From Strongylocentrotus purpuratus (taxonomy: Eukaryota; Echinodermata; Echinoidea; Camarodonta; Strongylocentrotidae), in the NCBI RefSeq assembly GCF_000002235.5, contig NW_022145551.1:2049501-2113500 (forward strand): DNA of 64,000 nt, written 5' to 3'. A model generated the notes under the pieces. That model did no database searches. It was given only the letters and a program-made list of their open reading frames with translations, and was not told the origin of the DNA. This document shows, one piece after another, positions 10,494-21,202 of the stretch. A program made the translations under genes and the position numbers. Every line of letters starts with the position of its first letter. The stretch's first letter is position 1.

Positions 10494-13417
10494 TCAGGTC
10501 CTAGGCCCTGATGGGCGCATCGTAAAAGGCTCCAGTCTTTCTGCATCTGGCAAGACGCTGTTCAGACGGTCCATGAGTGGGATTAGCTGATCTACACTCA
10601 TCTGAACACGTTTCAGAGTTCCTGACATTTCGTTGATCTTCTGTATTTGTTCGGCATGCTTGGCGAATCGCTTCTGCCGCTCAGCCATGGATTGCATTAT
10701 ACTGTGTATGATGGCATCCACCTAATAAAAGTAAAACAAAATAACATTAATAATACCATGCCTTATGGAGGTGTCGTGGTCTATAATGGATAAGTCATTG
10801 GACTATGGATCATATGGTCCACGGTTCAAGTCCCGCCGGGGGACTAATGTCCTTTGGCAACGTACAATAGTACATTTGCCACACTCGACCTAAGTTAGGT
10901 ATATGGGTACCTGGCAGGAATTCATACCTTGAAATACTAGAGCTCCGTAATAGCAGCAATGCTAAACCCAGGGTAATAATTATGGAGCCTCAGGAGTGTC
11001 TGTCAAATCTGACAGACATCAGCACTTTACAAGAACCCTTTGTAAATTGTCTTTACTAGTGTACGATATCAGATGATCATGACGTCAGAAGCGAGAAGCT
11101 ACTTGGAGATATTTTCAGTTTGGAGCTAGCGGGAGCTGTAAGCTTTGCTGCAGTAACATGTGTGTTAGTATGCACAGACATGATCCTCCTGAGAATCACT
11201 GCTAATTTTGTTGTTCTTCAATAAACCCAATGTTGTAAGTGTACAATTACTAGTTATTAGTGAAATTTGATGTTTTACTTTCATATGTATGGCAATGGCA
11301 TTTAATGATAGTTTCTTGTATTTGAATATGTTGGGCACGAAAAGTATGGTCCGTAATGAATTGTAGCGTGTGTTTGTTTGGCGAGTTATGCATTGACTTA
11401 GCCATGTACATTCACAGAAAGTGAAAAGTTTGAAGCCAAGTCAAATTTGCATATCTTAGATAAAGATGATTTGAAATGTATAAACAAACGTAATTGACTT
11501 ATGAGCCAGTTTAAACAATGCTGGACAAGTATTAGTTCTAAAAGGTAAAATAGGTATACCGGTAAGATTCTGTAAAGGGTTGCCATATTTAAGGGCAAAT
11601 TATGCAAATTAGGTCAGTTTAGGATGATTGGTCACGTGACCTGCTTAGAAATAAGTAAGCAACATTTATTTTACAAGAATATCTTACCTCTTTGATTCTC
11701 CCTGTCAGAGCATTCTGGTCAAAGGTCACTGCCTCGGAGCATTGCCGGAGATGATGCTGGTATCGCAAACACAGCAGGAGCAACTGTCTACAAATATTCA
11801 GGAAACATGGAGAAAAGAATTTAACTATACTTAAAGGGGCACGTGGCATGCTGAAACAAGAAACACAGAAATAATATTTTGTTTGTCATTTTGCAATTCT
11901 ATCAATAAAGATTTCATTAACTAATCATCATCATCACCATCATCATTATCATACTCACCATCATCATCATCTTTAACATCTCTTTCTCTTTTATCTACAA
12001 ATATCACCATCATCATCACCATCACTATCGTCTCCATCATCATTATCATCATCATCATCACTGCTCACATCTCCTTCACTTTTATCTACAAATATCACCA
12101 TCATCATCACCATCACTGTCAACACCATCATCACCACTATCATCCTCCTCCTCATCATCATCGTCCCCACCACCATCATCATCATCATCATCCCCACCAT
12201 CATCATCATCCCCACTACCATCACCATCATCATCCCCATCACCATCCCCACCCTCATCATCATCATCACCTGTGATCCATTTTCTCCATCTGGTTGGGAT
12301 CCTCCACCTGGGGGACGCTATGGGTGCCTTTCAGAATGGGCATGAACGTCGGGATGTCTCTCATCTTCTGAATCTCAAAAGACAGCGACTGGTCGGCTCC
12401 CTGAGTCCCCGCCGACACCGTCACAATCTTGTGATCCGCTGACCCCACCTTAGGACTTCTCTGGGGCGAGCCCTTTGTGGGTGTGGACCTTCCCTGCTGC
12501 TGCTTGGCTAAGGCCTGCACTCTATTATCTAAAAAGGCAATTTTTGAGCAAGGATTTATTACAGGAAACAAGAACATGGAGTATATCATTGATTGTTTCG
12601 TACAAACAAAAAAAGGGAGAACAAACTAGTCTAAGTATAGTGCCTTCTTCTTCTTCTTTTTTGATATATGTACAGGCCACCCTCGTCCGGCTTGGGTGTA
12701 CAGACTACAGTAATGAGCTCTTCTGATGTAATTACAAAAATGGCTCATAAATGAAATGCGACCCGCATAACAGCAATGAAATAAGCATAAGGGTAAAACA
12801 TATAAGCTATCTCTATTTCCATAATTTGTTTTCATCATTCACAACATATTGACTTGTTACTTGGTTGATACAAAAATCCTCAATTTCCCTCTCATCACGT
12901 CATTACATTGACGACATCACTTGCCGTGTTAATTTCAGTTTGTAATTTCTACACGCAGCAACGTTTGTAAATATACAAAGGTTGTGTGTGAATCAACAAA
13001 AAATGACATGACCTCCCAGTCAGTGGATTGATATCAGTGAGTTTGTAATGCATCAACTAGATTTCTGCACGTTTTATTTACTATTTTTAGTATTTTACGC
13101 CCTAGACTCTAGAGAACTTTGTAGACTATTGACCTTGACCTTATTTTAACTTGCCTTATTATGTCGAACCAATCAGCAAGGCAACACATATAAGAGGTGG
13201 AGTCATATAATATCAGAAAATTGAAATATTGTTGTAATTATTGAATGTGAATTCTGGTTTCACCTTTCGGAGCAGGAGCTGCATTCCTGTCTACAGAGTA
13301 GAACGTATACGGTATGCTGCCTCCTTCCGCTGCCGCAGCTGCAGGCGTCGGACCAGTCGTCGACTCGATAGGGGCATCATACCTCGAAACTTGCTGTTCG
13401 CTTTGATTTGCACCCAT
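10494..13417 (-). CDS. BORCS5: BORC complex subunit 5 (four exons, complete)
   Basis: Minus-strand exons 13417-13264, 12528-12270, 11787-11688 and 10721-10494 join with matching phases (1, 2, 0) into a 246-residue protein. Residues 1-6 are MGANQS, a classical N-myristoylation start, as in human BORCS5 (MGSEQS). The family blocks follow in order: [60 protein letters not shown] and [14 protein letters not shown]. The human protein is 196 residues; the extra length is in a low-complexity linker (residues about 15-110). In known biology BORC sits on lysosomes, recruits ARL8 and couples lysosomes to kinesin; BORCS5 anchors it through the myristoyl group. The C-terminal half is predicted coiled coil. 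Exon 2 ends directly against a long CAT microsatellite. Confidence 0.93.
10767..10990 (+). repeat. tRNA-derived SINE, copy 2 (diverged), in the last intron of BORCS5
   Basis: It has the same order of blocks as copy 1: B box GGTTCAAGTCC at 10823-10833, CTAATGTCCTTTGGCAA, GGGTACCTGGCAGGAATT and CCAGGGTAATAATTATG. A palindrome, TGTCTGTCA-AATC-TGACAGACA, lies just after it at about 10998-11019. Confidence 0.75.
11930..12269. repeat. (CAT)n/(CAC)n microsatellite in BORCS5 intron 2
   Basis: About 340 bp of CAT, CAC and TCC triplets, broken by a short unit (about 11985-12005 and 12068-12096) that is itself duplicated. It runs up to the splice donor of BORCS5 exon 2 (12269-12268), so the donor's downstream bases belong to the array. 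The minus-strand frame of Met, Val and Asp is a product of the repeat. Confidence 0.9.
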
Positions 13418-13782
13418 AGTAAGCGTTTAGTGTCGATAATTCAACGCCTCAATTGTACTTTGAAATATAGTGCAGTTATGGAAGAATATATGACGACAGA
13501 TTCGGCCAGAGAAAATCACATTCTTCTATGAAATTTTAGAATGTTTTACACGAAGTCATGAATGAACAAAGAACGATAATTTTAGCCCCTGTTATGGCTA
13601 GCTTTGTTCAAGGCGTTTTTTATTTTATTTTTCTTTCGAATCCAAACTTTACCTTCTTATCTAATTTGCCTTTTAGTGTCGAATTTGAAAAGCAGTTAAT
13701 GTTTTCTTAAGTACTTTGGGGGCAAAATAATGTTTTCTTTGACTGAAGGTAGGTTACGATGTCAGTACGCCAATAAAAGGAG

Positions 13783-13850
13783 GCGCGATAGCTCAGTCGG
13801 TATACAGCAGTGGTCTCGTTATCCGGTGACCCGGGTTCGAAGCCCCCCCC

Positions 13851-13881
<31 letters not shown>

Positions 13882-15136
13882 ACTGAACAGAGGGATACCA
13901 TATGCGTGTTACCAAAATGTCGGGTAAAGGGGTACTTTTCACGCACAAAAGTCCGGCGCGTACATAAACACACAAAAAAGACTTTACACACCGGACTTAG
14001 GGGGTGTTTTCAAAAGGAGGGAACATGCATATAATATGCGTACCCTAAATAACACTGAGTGGAGGGACCGGGGTTCGAATCCAAGTAGATGCTCTAGTGC
14101 CCTTTGGTAAGGCATTAATCCTCATTACCAGGTCCCTCGGAGAGGACCTTAAGTCGTCGCACAGTGGGCCAGGGACGAACCAAAGTGCGCCAAAACTCAT
14201 TTTTGGTGATTTTTTTTTTCTCCAACTTTTGTCTTGCCCAGTTGAAAGGTAACACATTGAGGAATACCTCAGTAAAATATTTAATTCCGGTATGCACAAT
14301 AAGGGTATAAATTTACTCCTTGAAACAGCAAAATCACAGTTTTAGTGCAAAAGTGACTTATTTTATAAATCTGTCATGTAGTTTTTAAGTTATCGATATG
14401 AAATTGCTCTCACATATTCCTGATAGTTCATTTCGTTGCATGAATGGGTTAAAATTGATAGAAACACAATCTTCATGATATACTATAGGGTAATTCACTG
14501 AAAAATGGACTAATTATCCATGTTTTTTTATAAATGCAAAGAAAATGTTTCGATCTCCTCAGAACTCCGCTTCAATTGTAATACCACCATTTTCTCGGAT
14601 GTCTAAGCTTAAGTTGATACCAAATTTGGCTGCCCGATCTTGCCCGTTGTTATGTTAGAGGCGATTTCCCTTGCCACAATGCCCCGATTTTTTTTTTTTT
14701 TAGGTCCGCGGCTAAATCATGAAAGATTCGCGGTCATAAATCACGGCGCGTGGGGGCGCGTGGCACACGTTCTGACACTGCGGACCAAAATAAACATATT
14801 TTTCGGTGCAATGTTGCAAGGAAAACGGCTCTAACATAATAACGGGCAGAATCGGGCAGAATCGGGCAGCCAAATCTGGTATCAACTTAAAGCTTAGACA
14901 TCAGAGAAAATGTTGGTAATACAATTTAAGCGGAAATCCCTGGAAATCCAAACATTTCCTCTGGATTTATAAAAGATAAATCCCCCCAAAATTAGTTTTG
15001 GCGCACTTTGGTTCCTCCCTGGCCCACTGTGCGTCGGTTTTATGGTTGCTTACTAACAAGCATTTATTGCTTTTTTTAGCTGTCAGGTAAAATAACCACC
15101 GCTACCAATAAAACTAAAACAACAACAACAACAACA
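13783..15136 (+). repeat. tRNA-derived SINE, copy 3, split by a foldback element
   Basis: The tRNA-like head starts GGCGCGATAGCTCAGTCGG, with B box GGGTTCGAA at about 13833. It is followed by a poly-C run (13843-13866) and (CA)n to about 13882. A second body segment resumes at about 14060 (GGGGTTCGAATCC, then GTGCCCTTTGGTAAGGCATTAATCC in two parts) and runs to 14158. After the inserted element at 14159-15032 it continues with GTCGGTTTTATGGTTGCTT, CAGGTAAAATAACC and a (CAA)n tail ending near 15136. Confidence 0.65.
14159..15032. mobile_element. 874-bp foldback transposon inserted in a SINE
   Basis: Ends GCACAGTGGGCCAGGGACG and its inverse enclose further inverted blocks. These include AAGCTTAAGTTGATACCAAA near 14606 against TGGTATCAACTTAAAGCTTA near 14877, and CGGGCAG repeats near the centre. 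The flanking SINE reads through cleanly if a GTC triplet is duplicated (14156-14158 and 15033-15035). No transposase is present, so it is non-autonomous. The superfamily is not assigned. Confidence 0.65.
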
Positions 15137-15446
15137 ATGGATATTCTCCACAGAACTGTAAAATACATTCACGTGGACAACTCCTTTCGAGAGATGCCTG
15201 ATTCATCGTTTATACTCGAGTTACGGAGTCTATAACCTTGGCTGCATGTATCTGTTTCGTCGCGACGGGGGCCATTAATTATTAATTTTTAATAATTTAT
15301 TTATATATTTACATTTTTCGGACACCAAACCAGCCATATTTTCAGGCTCCATTAGCGCTGGTTTGGGATGTATAGCTGACCCCGCCGGCCCATATTTTGA
15401 CAATTAAATTGAAAATAATATGCAGATCACCCCAATTATTTTCAAC

Positions 15447-17050
15447 TACTAGCATTTTGTATTGAAAAGCACGCTATAGCTCCCAAATGCATGTCAGGCA
15501 GTCGCCGTTACCCCCATCACCACCACGTGGTGCAGTCTCTAATAGTTTATTTTCTTTGAAGCATTATGGTACACATTTCCATTGCAATCAAAGGTAATTT
15601 GGGTTCCTAAGTTTATTTTGATAGAATATAAATCACCCAATTAAATTAAATTAAAGTCTTCCTCATGCTTTATTCCTCCAAGAAACTCTTTGAAATAAAT
15701 CTAAGATGCACGAGTTACTAAAACATCCTATTTTTGTCATTTTAGTTTTCATTTTTATCATTCATATTCAATCACAAGGCTTAAATACAAAACTAATTCG
15801 AGAAACACCATCCCACAATCGGCAGGGGGACTGGGGAGGGAGGGGAATGTGGGGGGGGGGGCGTATTTGGCTTTTTCATGTTTGCATCCACGCCGTATCC
15901 CTTTGTCGTAATCAGTCCATATACTTCAGTCTATCCAACTGTTTTGAGGTTCTTAAATAACTATTTTATCTTTAAAATGGTGTTTTTAATAAATCTAGAG
16001 ACCTTCTCGGAAAGTGATACAAAAAATATTAGATGAAATATATATCAACGGAAACATAGACCCCCTGTCAAACACACGCACACATACACACGCACACCCC
16101 CATATACACACACATATTGTAATATCTTTATCTTGGTTACTGTCATAACCATGTATACTAACCATAACCTGTTCCACTGCTTCTAATTTTTTAACGGGGT
16201 CAGGTTGGATGAAAAACATTTTTTGTGTGTCTTCTTCAAGTGCAGCTTTTTATCGCTCAAATGTTCTTATTTCTAATGGTATATCTATGCCTTTAATTAA
16301 GCATATAGAGTGTAAAACCACCATTTCTTGATTCATATCTCTCTCCGAGTTTCATTCCACTTATAACGACATTTTTTTCTCGAATTGATAGAGTTTAATT
16401 CTATGACTATTTGTAGAGAGATCAGCCGTGAAGCCCTTTTCACTTCGTGAATTCTATTTTATCACAAACTGACTAACAGCGAGGATGTAATTCATGGAGT
16501 GTACACACGCTACGCCCTCCAAGTATTTGAAGCGATGCCAAAAACAGGCGCCACATACTCAACAGGAGAATCCCAAAAGAATTTAACCCTATGAATACCA
16601 GGCAGAATAATGTACGGGATTTACTTGCAGTATCTGTACACCAGTGCTTTAACGGCATAGTATGGGTTATAATCACAGAACTGTGCTTCAAAGCAAATCA
16701 AATCATGCAAACAAATCAATTGATCTGCAATAGACTTGAAAGATGTTTTGCACTATTTTCAAACAATGTACATATTTTCCTTTCATGATGGATTCATAGA
16801 TAGTAAAGTACAGTTACCCCTTACTGCAGATTTTGTAATGTAAGCGGGGAATTATCAAGTCCACACGGCTGTAAGCTGCTACAATGGTATTTGACAAAGG
16901 GTAAAGAGGTCGAAATACAATTTATCCCTAGCGAAATTCTCTATTTACTACAGAACTTAGCAGTGAGCATAAGTCTTTCCCAATTGAATGTAATACCGAT
17001 CGTGTCTTCCTAAAGTCGTAGAAAATATACGACGGCACCTGAGATTGAAG
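15447..17050. repeat. 1.6-kb repeat segment, copy A (least interrupted)
   Basis: It begins ATTTTGTATTGAAAAGCACGC and ends at the boundary with copy B near 17050. The same series of blocks recurs in copies B and C: GAAGCATTATGGTACACA, GATGCACGAGTTACTAAAAC, AGAGACCTTCTCGGAAAGTG, a (CA)n patch, TATCGCTCAAATGTTC and AACGACATTTTTTTCTCG. Copy A serves as the empty-site reference for insertions in the other two. It may be a transposon unit or a duplicated genomic segment. Confidence 0.75.
15706..15825 (+). other. Short secreted-leader-like open frame in repeat copy A
   Basis: It opens MHELLKHPIFVILVFIFII, a short polar start followed by a strongly hydrophobic stretch, then HIQSQG and a polar tail ending SHNR, like a signal peptide with a start of mature sequence. 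The first 39 codons are identical at the nucleotide level in copy B (17324), although the flanks just upstream differ at many positions. In copy C (23514) they carry substitutions and an in-frame 6-nt insertion. It could be a leader exon of a duplicated secreted-peptide gene; no downstream coding exon was found. Confidence 0.3.
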
Positions 17051-17323
17051 AGTTTTACCGTTTAGGCTATATTGAAATGCACGCTAGCTCCCGAATGAAT
17101 GTCAGGCAGCCGCTGTTATTACCATCACCACCACTGGAGCGTGCGACGGGACGGAATTTTGCATTCTCTAATAGTTTTTTTTTCTTTGAAGCATTATGGT
17201 ACACATTTCCATTGCAATCCAAGGAAATTTAGGTTCCTAAGTTCATTTTGATAGAGTATAAATGATTGTCTCAATTAAATATCTTCCCCATGCCTTATTC
17301 TTCAAAGAAACTCTTTATAAGAA

Positions 17324-17443
17324 ATCTAAGATGCACGAGTTACTAAAACATCCTATTTTTGTCATTTTAGTTTTCATTTTTATCATTCATATTCAATCAC
17401 AAGGCTTAAATACAAAACTAATTCGAGAAACACCATCCCACAA
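17324..17443 (+). other. Short secreted-leader-like open frame in repeat copy B
   Basis: Codons 1-39 are identical in sequence to the frame at 15706, ending SHNR then a TAG stop. The TAG sits in CGGTAGGGG, which could instead be a splice donor (CG|GTAGGG). Copy A has CAG at the same place and so reads through. Confidence 0.3.
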
Positions 17444-17814
17444 TCGGTAGGGGAAGGGGGATGGAGGGGAATGTGTGTGTGTATGTGTGTGGGAGGGGGG
17501 GGGGGGGTGTATTTCGCTTTTATCAATTGTCTGCGCTCAAGCCGCATCCCTTCGGCATAATCAGTCCATACTTCTATCCAACTGTTTTGAAGTTCTTAAA
17601 TAACTATTTTTATCTTAAAAATTGTATTTTTAATAAATCTAGAGACCTTCTCGGAAAGTGAAGAAAACAGGGGCGTAGACAACGGGGGGGGGGGGGGGGG
17701 GGGGATGAGGGGGATGCATCCCCCACCTCACAAGGTGGGGGGATGGCATGTACAATCATTCCCCCCCCCCCCCCAGGTTTTGGGGAATGATATTTGCTTA
17801 CTTAATAAGTCATA

Positions 17815-17920
17815 ATGATGATAATAATAGTAATAATAATAATGATAACAATTATAATATTAATAATAATAATAATAATTATGATGATGATAATAATAAT
17901 CCTCATCATTATTGTAATTG
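17815..17920. repeat. (ATA)n-rich microsatellite
   Basis: Imperfect ATA/ATG triplets inside the 2.1-kb hAT element. The overlapping Asn/Asp-rich frame is a product of the repeat. Confidence 0.85.
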
Positions 17921-18407
17921 TGTTTATTGTTAGCCGCATTCACACGGTGAAAGCCAATTCTAAAACAGAATAGAAAATGAATGGGATACAACAGTATACA
18001 TAATAATTCGTGACAGAGAGTACCATACTACTATCTTTATAACAAGTATTATTCAAACAAACATATATAATTATGTATAATCATGAATTGTTCAACTTCA
18101 TGCTCCCACTATATGACTATTGTTACACTAATACTGATATCAGGACTGACTGGTATACATTAGTTTGTTGTTAAGCTTACAGCAGCTACATTTTTTCTGT
18201 ATTGTTAACTATTTATTTATTTTTGTTTTATTTAAGATGCACTTTGTTTTGTATTCATTTAAAGTATGTTGATTGATGCATGAAGATATAAGTTTGAAAT
18301 GTTTAAAGAAGTTTGTTTCATGTAAAGCGCAGTGTGAATTTACCCTGTCTTGAAATGCGAGATAAAAGGAACCTATTAGTATTAGCATTATTATTTGTAT
18401 TAGTATT

Positions 18408-18536
<129 letters not shown>

Positions 18537-18892
18537 AAGACTGAGATCAAATAGAAGTAAATAATGCCCTAATTTGAAACGATGCAATGCCGTTATGGTT
18601 CCGATTTCTTCACAAACTTACAAAGCAGTATTGTTACTCCATGGATCATAGTGATACTATTTATGTTTTTTGTATCTGTATCTTAATGAGCCGCCAGCCA
18701 ATATCCATCTATGGATACTATGCCTGTTTCTTTGAGGTAAAAAAAGCATAGTATGTACGTATTCATTATGCTTTATAATGAACAGACATATTGTTCAAAG
18801 TTTAATCGTTATTTGTTTGTTGTTTATGTGTTCTATTCACAAATGGCCACAGAGGCTGTTTTCATTCATAACCACATACCTATACCTGCGTG

Positions 18893-19090
18893 CAGGCGCG
18901 GATCCAGGATTTCTTAGGGGAGGGGGCCCAACTTTTTTTTTTTTTTGCTCCCGAAAATTTGAAAATCACGCCGGCCGAAAAGTCGCTCAGTGGGGGGGGG
19001 GGGGGGGGGGGGGGTACAGAGCACAATTTTTTTTTTTTTTTTTTTGCTCCCGAAAATTTGAAAAACGCGCCGGCCAAAAATTCGCTCAGT

Positions 19091-19135
<45 letters not shown>

Positions 19136-19318
19136 CGGGGGGGGGGGGGTAGTGAGCACATTTTTTTTTTTTGAGCCTCAAAAAAATTTCAATTTGCACC
19201 CCCCCTTGGGCGCCAGGGGGGGGGCCCAACCCCCAAAAATCGTAAAAATCACGTGATTTTACATGATTTTTTTCTCAAGGGGGGGGGGGGCCCGGGCCCC
19301 CCCCTGGATCCGCCACTG
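18893..19318. mobile_element. Nested 426-bp hAT-type MITE with perfect 8-bp TSD
   Basis: The ends CAGGCGCGGATCCAGG and CCTGGATCCGCCACTG are inverted repeats. CCTGCGTG is duplicated at 18885-18892 and 19319-19326. Inside, a unit of GCTCCCGAAAATTTGAAAA...GCTCAGT followed by poly-G is present twice, and a third poly-G run of nearly 60 bases lies at 19091-19149. It sits within the 2.1-kb hAT element and is therefore younger. Confidence 0.88.
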
Positions 19319-19497
19319 CCTGCGTGTACACAGTTGACATTGGTTTTTTTTCTGAAGAGGTGTAACAGCAAAATTCACAGAGATAAATAAATACGTAGTG
19401 TGGTTCAATATGCAATACTATGTGTCAGTCCATTCTGTATTCGTATGCCACGGTGTGTAGATCTTGTCGATGTATGTCTGTCCTTTCAAGGCGTAGT

Positions 19498-19582
19498 ATG
19501 TGTGTGTGTGTGTGTGGGTGTGGGTGTGTGTGTGTGTGTGCGTGTGTGTGTGTGTGTGTGCGTGCACGCTTGTGTGTGTTAT
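19498..19582. repeat. (TG)n microsatellite
   Basis: TG dinucleotides with occasional GG and GC interruptions, inside the 2.1-kb hAT element. Cys/Val-rich frames here are spurious. Confidence 0.9.
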
Positions 19583-20097
19583 TTTACCTCATTAAGTATG
19601 CATCAGATTGCACGATTTCAAGTTCAAAATTGCAAAAGCTCCCTACCGTGGGAGGGGGGACACCCCCCTCCCACACCCTCCCCCCGCTCGGTCGCTTCGC
19701 TCCCTCGCTAGCGTTGGCAGCCCAGTCATCCCCCCAGGTGTACGAACCTGTCTACGCCACTGGAAGAAAAAAAATATCAGATGAAATATATATCAACGGA
19801 AACCTTATTGAGCCAACCCCCCCCCCCCCATATCAAACACACGCACACATACACACAAACACACCCACACACACACGTGTTGTAATATCTTTATCTTGGT
19901 TACTGTCATGTCATAACCATGTATACTAGCCATAACCTGTTCCACTGCTTCTAATTTGTTTAACGGGGTCAGGTTGGATGAAAAACATTGTGTGTATCTT
20001 TGTCGTACTAAGGCCAGACATTTGTGCAATCCCTTCTTCAAGTGCAGCTATTTATCGCTCAAATGTTCTTATTTCTAATGGTATATCCAGTAGCGTA

Positions 20098-20419
20098 CGC
20101 AGAAATTGTTCAAGGGGGGGGGGGGTAAACATTTTTAAACCGGGCCCAAAATTTCGCAACGTCTCAGCCAGCCGCTGAATAAGCAAGGGGGGGGGGGATA
20201 AGAGGACATTATATATTCTTTTGGGGGCCCCAAAATGTGAAAATTTGCCGGATCGTTGGGGGGGGGGGGGAGGGCATCTGTTTTAGGTCAGCCATTAGCA
20301 TTTTTAATTTTTAGAACAAACAAAGGGGGGGGGGGTTCCTCCAAAATACACACATAAAAAAGGGGGATTTAACCTCCTCCCCCCTACCCCCCCCCCCCCC
20401 CCCCCTGCGTACGCGTCTG
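20098..20419. mobile_element. 322-bp hAT-type MITE with 8-bp TSD
   Basis: The left end CAGTAGCGTACGCAG and right end CTGCGTACGCGTCTG are inverted. The flanks GGTATATC (20090-20097) and GGTTTATC (20420-20427) match at 7 of 8 bases, and copy A reads straight through this site. The interior has several poly-G/poly-C runs. Related elements lie at 25134 (left part) and 48344-48600 (right part). Confidence 0.85.
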
Positions 20420-21202
20420 GGTTTATCTATGCCTCTTGTTGAGCATATAGAGTGTAAAACCATCCATTTCTTGATTCATCCCTCTCTGCATTTCATTCCA
20501 CTTATAACGACATTTTTTCTCGAATTGATAAAGTTCAATTCTATGACTATTTGTAAAGAGAAGCCGTGAAGCCCTTTTCAAAATTACTAACAGCGAGGAT
20601 GTAGTTCATGGAGTGTACACACGCACAATGCTACGCCCTCCAAGTATTTGTAGCGATGCCAAAAACAGACGCCACATAATCAACAGGAGAATCCCAAACG
20701 AATGTAACCCTATGAATACCAGGCATAATAATGTATGGGATTTACTTGAAGCGTCTGTACACCATTGCTTTAACGGCATAGTATGGGTTATAATCACAGA
20801 ACTGTGCTTCAAATCAAATCAAATCATGCAAACAAATCAATTGATTGTGTTTTGCATTCCTTTTAAACAATGTACATATTTTCATTTCATGATGGATTCA
20901 TAGATAATAAAGTACAGTTACCCCCTTACTGCAGATTTTGTAATGTAAGCGGGAAATTATTAAGTCCACACGGCTGTAAGCTGCTATCATTGGTATTTGA
21001 CAAAGGGTATAAAGTCCTGATCATTTTGAATAGGTCGAAATTAAAAATCCCTTGCAAAGTCCCTATTTACCACAGAAATTAGCAGTGAGCACATGTCTTT
21101 CCCAATGGAATGTATGTTACCGATCGTGTCTCTCTATTTTAAATAGAGAGACACGACAAAAATACAATAGCACCTGAAATCGAAGTGTTTTACAGGTTAG
21201 GG

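Noticed and set aside
11991..12269. Met/Val/Asp-rich minus-strand frame of 92 codons
   Set aside because: Translation of the CAT/CAC microsatellite; no complexity, and it lies in a BORCS5 intron.
18778..19174. Gly- and Pro-rich frames around the poly-G runs
   Set aside because: They come from poly-G/poly-C tracts inside a hAT MITE with defined ends; not genes.
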